Shown here: in pieces, positions 6,792 to 10,042 of the stretch | Layout: every line of letters starts with the position of its first letter | Numbering within the stretch: the first letter of the stretch is position 1 | Assembly (NCBI GenBank): GCA_023440945.1 | Contig: JAEZRL010000384.1 | Span: 1-10,042 of the forward strand | Length of the DNA stretch: 10,042 bases | Direction of reading: 5' to 3' | Source: Bacteroidota bacterium | GTDB lineage: Bacteria > Bacteroidota > Bacteroidia > Chitinophagales > Chitinophagaceae | Position numbers and translations under genes: made by a program | The notes under the pieces: model-generated | What the model saw: the letters and a program-made list of their open reading frames with translations, nothing else | Told to the model about the DNA's origin: nothing | The model's database searches: none

Positions 6792-7499
6792 CTAAAGATC
6801 ACCCAATTGCGGACGAAGTATAATGTCTTCAACACAGGCTTTTTGTGAAAGATGAGCAGCGCTGTAGATCATTTCTGCAATATCGCTTGCTTCCATGATG
6901 CGGTTTGCACTAACACCGGAACTCTTCCAACTATCCGTCATTGCGGCACCGGGATAAACACCTGTTACTTTAATGTTGTATGGCTTCATTTCTTCTCTTA
7001 AATTTTTGGTAAAGCCATTCATGGCAAACTTACTTATACTGTAAGCACCGCCATTATTATAGGCGGTTAATGAGGCAATAGAACAGATATTAAAAATATG
7101 TCCGCGTTTAACTTTCATCATCGAAGGCAATAATGTTCTCGTTAAATGATAAGCACTGTAAAGATTTACTTCTATCATTTTTTCAAGTGCACCGTCAGGT
7201 TCATCATGAACACTGCCGGGTATAAATTGGCCAGCGTTATTGATAAGAATATCAACAGGTTCATCAAAACCTAATATCCATTTTCCGAAATTCATTGCTT
7301 CAGTTTTATTGCCAAGATCAGCGGCTTTGCTTACAATATTTGCACGACGAAAACGTGCCTGCAAAACTTTAGATGAAGCCGTTAATTGTTCTTCGGTGCG
7401 TGAACATAACAGCAACCTATGACCTTGTTTGTCTTCAGCAAACTTTTCTGCCATGGCAAAACCCAATCCCTTTGATGCACCGGTAATAACAATATTCAT
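6792..7499 (-). CDS. Short-chain dehydrogenase/reductase (SDR), classical type
   Basis: The 235-residue product is a classical SDR oxidoreductase. It shows the cofactor-binding TGASKGLG at 6-13, NNAG at 87-90, the structural N112, and the catalytic residues S140, Y153 and K157 (YSISK). R34 in CSRTEE after the second strand suggests a preference for NADP(H). The substrate is unknown; the closest general resemblance is to 3-oxoacyl reductase/YdfG/sepiapterin-reductase-type enzymes. No signal peptide is seen, so it should be cytosolic. The ATG at 7499 is preceded by a good TAnnTTTG box (TATCTTTG, 7530-7523 on this strand). It is the first gene of the leftward run; the M23 gene starts 65 bases after its stop, so readthrough is plausible. 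Confidence 0.93.
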   Translation of the reverse strand: MNIVITGASKGLGFAMAEKFAEDKQGHRLLLCSRTEEQLTASSKVLQARFRRANIVSKAADLGNKTEAMNFGKWILGFDEPVDILINNAGQFIPGSVHDEPDGALEKMIEVNLYSAYHLTRTLLPSMMKVKRGHIFNICSIASLTAYNNGGAYSISKFAMNGFTKNLREEMKPYNIKVTGVYPGAAMTDSWKSSGVSANRIMEASDIAEMIYSAAHLSQKACVEDIILRPQLGDL

Positions 7500-7522
7500 T
7501 CAATAATAATTTTCAGGCTTTG

Positions 7523-7530
7523 CAAAGATA
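7523..7530 (-). promoter_or_regulatory. -7 promoter box for the SDR gene
   Basis: On the minus strand TATCTTTG is an exact match to TAnnTTTG and ends 23 bases before the SDR ATG. It overlaps a 10-bp palindrome, CTTTGCAAAG (7518-7527). A -33 element at standard spacing is not obvious. Confidence 0.5.
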
Positions 7531-7551
7531 ACAGTAAGTTGACGGATGCTT

Positions 7552-7558
7552 TACTTTG
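7552..7558 (+). promoter_or_regulatory. -7 promoter box, divergent from the SDR promoter
   Basis: TACTTTG within TTACTTTGCA is the same 10-base string seen before serC. It points rightward and is 4 bases before an ATG at 7563 that opens a 28-codon ORF; the next real gene (HAD phosphatase) starts at 7670. If functional, its transcript would start close to 7563 and give the HAD gene a leader of about 100 bases. Confidence 0.45.
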
Positions 7559-7562
7559 CACC

Positions 7563-7649
7563 ATGAAACAGACATTTTTGCAAACAACTCAAAAGAATAC
7601 AAAAATCTATAAAGAGGTTTGCAATAATCAAGTTCCATCCGGGCAATAA
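7563..7649 (+). CDS. Possible 28-residue leader ORF (doubtful)
   Basis: An ATG directly after the promoter-like box at 7552-7558 opens 28 codons (beginning MKQTFLQTTQ, ending NNQVPSGQ) and stops with TAA at 7647-7649, 20 bases before the HAD phosphatase gene. It has no recognisable motif, membrane segment or amino-acid run typical of attenuator peptides. Its only support is position: it would be translated from a leaderless or nearly leaderless transcript. It may simply be untranslated leader. Confidence 0.2.
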   Translation: MKQTFLQTTQKNTKIYKEVCNNQVPSGQ

Positions 7650-7669
7650 AACAATAAACAGATATTCAG

Positions 7670-8365
7670 ATGAAATACAAACACCTGTTTTTTGATCTTG
7701 ACCATACATTATGGGATTTTGAAGAAAATGCAAAAGAAACACTGTATGATATTTATGAATTGAACGGACTTGAAGCAAAAGGCGTGGATGATTTTGATGA
7801 GTTTTTCAAACACTACAGCTACCATAATGAACGTTTATGGGATCGTTATACAAAAGGATTTATTAAGCAGGAAGAATTGCGGTGGAAGCGTATGTGGCTT
7901 GCTTTGCTTGAGTTTAAAATTGGTGATGAAAATCTTGCAAGACAGATGGCTTTTCAGTTTTTAGAGCGGCTGCCGTTTAAAACAAAACTGTTTCCGTATG
8001 CGCTTGAAATACTTACGTATTTGAAAGATAAAGGGTATAGGCTTCACCTGTTAACAAATGGCTTTGATGCAGTGCAGCACCATAAATTGCAAAGTAGTAT
8101 GCTCACAGATTTTTTTGTTGAAGTGATAAATTCTGAAAGATCAAACAGTTTAAAACCAGCAAGAGAAATATTTGAATTTGCAATGAAAACCTGCGGTACA
8201 ACACCGGATGAATGTATCATGATAGGTGATAATCTTGATGCCGATATACAAGGTGCTATCAATGCAGGTATTGACACTGTTTTTGTGAATCATCTGAATA
8301 AGGAATCACACATTAAGGCAACATACGTAATACATCATTTAAAAGAGCTTGAAGATATATTTTGA
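7670..8365 (+). CDS. HAD-superfamily hydrolase, YjjG-like nucleotidase
   Basis: The 231-residue product is a HAD phosphatase with all four motifs: D9 and D11 in FFDLDHTLWDF (motif I, D9 the nucleophile), T129 in LLTNGF (II), K162 in SLKPA (III), and GDNLDAD at 186-192 (IV, metal ligands). The helical cap between motifs I and II and the DLDHTLWDF start match the YjjG family, described as pyrimidine nucleotidases that dephosphorylate non-canonical nucleotides such as 5-halogenated or damaged dUMP/dTMP analogues, a house-cleaning role in the cytosol. Its exact substrate here is inferred only from family resemblance. The ATG at 7670 is the natural start since motif I follows at once. The TolB-like gene begins 30 bases after the stop; a TATCTTCA sequence (8372-8379) in that gap is a poor match to the -7 box, so shared transcription is likely but not certain. 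Confidence 0.92.
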   Translation: MKYKHLFFDLDHTLWDFEENAKETLYDIYELNGLEAKGVDDFDEFFKHYSYHNERLWDRYTKGFIKQEELRWKRMWLALLEFKIGDENLARQMAFQFLERLPFKTKLFPYALEILTYLKDKGYRLHLLTNGFDAVQHHKLQSSMLTDFFVEVINSERSNSLKPAREIFEFAMKTCGTTPDECIMIGDNLDADIQGAINAGIDTVFVNHLNKESHIKATYVIHHLKELEDIF

Positions 8366-8395
8366 TTATTGTATCTTCAATAAAAGCTTGCTGCT

Positions 8396-9313
8396 ATGAA
8401 GAAAATTTTATTTGTTATTGCTCTTTTACCTGTATTCTCTTTTGCACAACAGCAAAAAATTCAAAGCACTTTAGAAATAGTTGATATTGCAACCGGTAAG
8501 CGCACTGTTGTTTATTCTGATTCTTCTCATTTCGAAGCCCCTAACTGGTCGAAGGATGGAAAATATTTTATCGTAAATAAAAAAGGCAAGCTTTATAAGG
8601 TTTATAAAAACACGGGCAAATGGAATGAGATAAATATCAATGCAAAGCTGCAGGCAAACAATGATCATGGTATTTCACCTGATGGAACGATGCTTGCAAT
8701 AAGCAGTTCGGCCGTTGAACCTGGCGATACTTCAAAAAGCTATACATCGTATGTTTATACTACTTCCATTAACGGTGGCGATCTTAAACGTATAACAGAT
8801 AAATCGCTTTCTTACTGGCATGGATGGAGCGCAGATGATAAAACTCTTGCTTTTGTAGGAAGAAGAAATAATGATTTTGATATCTACTCCATTCCCGTTA
8901 ACGGCGGCGAGGAAAAGCAATTAACCAATACACCGGGATTGGATGATGGGCCTGATTATTCGCCTGACGGAAAATATATTTATTTCAACTCTTTTCGTTC
9001 AGGAAGAATGCAAATATGGCGGATGGATGCGGATGGCTCAAATCCTGTTCAGTTAACTGATGATGAATATGCTAATTGGTTTCCACATCCTTCACCTGAT
9101 GGAAAATACATTGTGTTCTTAACTTTTATGAAAGACCAGGTGCAGGAACATCCTTTTGGAAAAGATGTAAAACTGAGAATAATGGATGTGGTAACACATT
9201 CTATAAAAGACCTTACCCTTGTATTTTTTGGCGGGCAGGGAACGATAAATGTTCCATCATGGTCGCCAGATAGTAAACAAGTTGCTTTTGTAACGTATAA
9301 AATATTGGAGTGA
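8396..9313 (+). CDS. Secreted TolB-like WD40/PD40 beta-propeller protein
   Basis: The 305-residue product begins with a signal peptide (MKKILFVIALLPVFSFAQ, cut near residue 18) and no lipobox, so it is probably periplasmic or secreted. Six PD40/TolB-type repeat cores are visible: NWSKDGKYFIV (50-60), GISPDGTMLAIS (92-103), GWSADDKTLAFVG (143-155), DYSPDGKYIYFNS (187-199), PSPDGKYIVFLT (232-243) and SWSPDSKQVAFVT (288-300), consistent with one six-bladed propeller with no extra catalytic domain. In TolB and related proteins the propeller is a protein-protein docking platform, but this protein lacks TolB's N-terminal domain and no tol/pal genes are nearby, so it should not be called TolB. Similar stand-alone propellers in Bacteroidota are of unknown function. 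The gene ends 20 bases from the stop of the convergent TetR gene. Confidence 0.88.
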   Translation: MKKILFVIALLPVFSFAQQQKIQSTLEIVDIATGKRTVVYSDSSHFEAPNWSKDGKYFIVNKKGKLYKVYKNTGKWNEININAKLQANNDHGISPDGTMLAISSSAVEPGDTSKSYTSYVYTTSINGGDLKRITDKSLSYWHGWSADDKTLAFVGRRNNDFDIYSIPVNGGEEKQLTNTPGLDDGPDYSPDGKYIYFNSFRSGRMQIWRMDADGSNPVQLTDDEYANWFPHPSPDGKYIVFLTFMKDQVQEHPFGKDVKLRIMDVVTHSIKDLTLVFFGGQGTINVPSWSPDSKQVAFVTYKILE

Positions 9314-9324
9314 GAATTTCAAAA

Positions 9325-9348
9325 GGATAAGAATCATTTTCTTAATCC
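9325..9348 (-). terminator. Candidate terminator hairpin for the TetR gene
   Basis: GGATAAGAA (9325-9333) pairs with TTCTTAATCC (9339-9348) over 9 base pairs with one bulged A and a 5-base loop. On the minus strand the stem is followed immediately by TTTTG, which fits a weak intrinsic terminator for the TetR gene; its 3' arm, loop and stop codon overlap. On the plus strand no T-run follows, so support for terminating the propeller gene is poor. Confidence 0.4.
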
Positions 9349-9924
9349 ATCTATCATAATGGTGATCATATTTTCTTCCAGTTCTTCAGCGCTTATTTTT
9401 TGTTTGGAGCGATGCCAGGATTCAATTCCGCTGATGGCATGAAGCATAATAAGCACAGCCGTTGCAGCATCAATTTTTTTTATTTCATTTTGTTTGATAC
9501 CTTCTTCAATAATGCCTGCAAAACGTTTGCGATAAGTTCGCCGCTGATTTCTGTAATTAGATAAATACGGATCGGTTAAATGTCGCCACTCACGATCACT
9601 TACATACACTTCTTCAAAATTGTAAACTATTTCGCGGATATGAAAACGGAGTAATTCTTCAATTTTTGCAATGGCAGGTTCTTTCGATGATTCTGCCTGG
9701 TTCATGTGTTCCCAAAAACGATTGGCAACAACAAAACAAATGTCGTGCAAAAGCTCAGTTTTTGAGCGTATGTGATTGTACAAGCTTGCCGCTTCAACAC
9801 CTACTTTTTCTGCAAGATCACGCATGCTTGCCGCTTTATAACCTCTTTCGTGAAACAACACGGCGGCTGCTTTTACAATAACATCTTTACGGGAAAGATC
9901 TTTATCGGTTTTTATCCTTGCCAT
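9334..9924 (-). CDS. TetR/AcrR family transcriptional regulator, KstR2-like ligand domain
   Basis: The 196-residue product is a TetR-family DNA-binding regulator, expected to act as a dimeric repressor released by a small ligand. The N-terminal helix-turn-helix domain covers about 10-55, with the recognition region AASMRDLAEKVGVEAASLYNHI split across 31-52, as is standard. The C-terminal domain (about 80-196), with its FHIREIVYNF, REWRHLTDPYLSNYRNQRRTY and WHRSKQ segments, resembles the KstR2-type domain found in regulators of fatty-acid, sterol or phenylacetate degradation that sense acyl-CoA ligands. That ligand class is inference, and no such catabolic genes are in the window. The ATG at 9924 is 4 bases after a TAnnTTTG-like box. 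The gene converges on the propeller gene, and its likely targets would lie beyond the right edge or elsewhere. Confidence 0.93.
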   Translation of the reverse strand: MARIKTDKDLSRKDVIVKAAAVLFHERGYKAASMRDLAEKVGVEAASLYNHIRSKTELLHDICFVVANRFWEHMNQAESSKEPAIAKIEELLRFHIREIVYNFEEVYVSDREWRHLTDPYLSNYRNQRRTYRKRFAGIIEEGIKQNEIKKIDAATAVLIMLHAISGIESWHRSKQKISAEELEENMITIMIDGLRK

Positions 9925-9928
9925 ATAA

Positions 9929-9936
9929 CAAAAATA
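9929..9936 (-). promoter_or_regulatory. Possible -7 promoter box for the TetR gene
   Basis: On the minus strand TATTTTTG fits TAnnTTTG and ends 4 bases before the TetR ATG, so a transcript from it would be nearly leaderless. The surrounding sequence is a low-complexity T-rich run, so a chance match is quite possible. No clear palindromic TetR operator was found beside it. Confidence 0.3.
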
Positions 9937-9996
9937 AAAATCGTTACAACATTAATCATTTTTTATTGTTCTCCGGCTTGTTTAATAATTGTTGAA

Positions 9997-10042
9997 TAGC
10001 GAACAAGGCGTATAAGTGAGTGACACAAGAGAAGCATAATAG
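9997..10042 (-). repeat. Dispersed intergenic repeat, copy C (runs into window end)
   Basis: Read on the minus strand, 10028-9997 matches 772-803 at 26 of 32 positions with no gaps, starting with the 15 identical bases TTGTGTCACTCACTT. Similarity weakens but continues outward (CTATTATGCTT against CTACTATCAGG) to the window edge, so the element probably extends past 10042. It lies upstream of the TetR gene in the gap to the next, unseen gene. Confidence 0.6.

Noticed and set aside
6781..6797. Short inverted repeat CTTTTA/TAAAG at the end of the SDR gene
   Set aside because: Only about five pairs with a bulge, all but one A-T, and no T-tract; not a credible terminator.
8396..9313. Calling the propeller protein TolB of the Tol-Pal system
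   Set aside because: The N-terminal TolB domain is missing and no tolQ, tolR, tolA or pal genes are nearby; only the PD40 repeats are shared.
9666..9999. Plus-strand open frames across the TetR gene
   Set aside because: They are antisense to a well-supported TetR coding region and their translations show no family features.

Overview
The window looks like an ordinary chromosomal segment of a Bacteroidota species, most likely in or near the Chitinophagaceae. The pointers are the low G+C content, A-rich rather than Shine-Dalgarno-like start regions, several matches to the Bacteroidota -7 promoter box TAnnTTTG, and family content typical of that group (HprA-like dehydrogenase, YjjG-type HAD phosphatase, M23 lipoprotein with SH3-like tail, secreted TPR and TolB-like proteins). 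This taxonomic call is inference from sequence style, not a search result. No phage, plasmid, insertion sequence, CRISPR array, rRNA or tRNA was recognised.

Layout. Positions 1-734 (+): the C-terminal end of an M16 zinc-protease family protein, cut by the window edge, followed 9 bases later by a small membrane protein of the phage-holin-4_2 (YvlD-like) family. Positions 735-928: an intergenic stretch with one copy of a dispersed repeat and then a promoter box. Positions 929-4318 (+): serC (phosphoserine aminotransferase), a DUF1015 protein and a secreted TPR protein, the last two only 3 bases apart. Positions 4321-7499 (-): in transcription order an SDR oxidoreductase, an M23 peptidase lipoprotein and a D-2-hydroxyacid dehydrogenase; the dehydrogenase ends 2 bases from the end of the TPR gene. 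Positions 7500-7669: a divergent promoter region with a 28-codon ORF of doubtful status. Positions 7670-9313 (+): a YjjG-like HAD phosphatase and a secreted six-bladed TolB-like beta-propeller protein. Positions 9334-9924 (-): a TetR-family regulator converging on the propeller gene. Positions 9925-10042: a promoter-like box and another repeat copy running into the window end.

How the genes fit together. The clearest metabolic theme is serine: SerC makes phosphoserine, DUF1015 genes are commonly found beside serC/serA in Bacteroidota, and the facing dehydrogenase resembles hydroxypyruvate reductase/glycerate dehydrogenase. No canonical serA lies between serC and DUF1015 here. The rest is a mix of envelope proteins (M23 lipoprotein, TPR, propeller, holin-like protein) and general housekeeping enzymes with no evident shared pathway.

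No new defence, mobile or biosynthetic system is evident. The observations most worth a second look are the dispersed intergenic repeat (three related copies near 739-809, 5287-5320 and 9997-10042), the DGHHR motif of the DUF1015 protein with its possible link to ParB/Srx-type serine kinases, and the serC cluster without serA.
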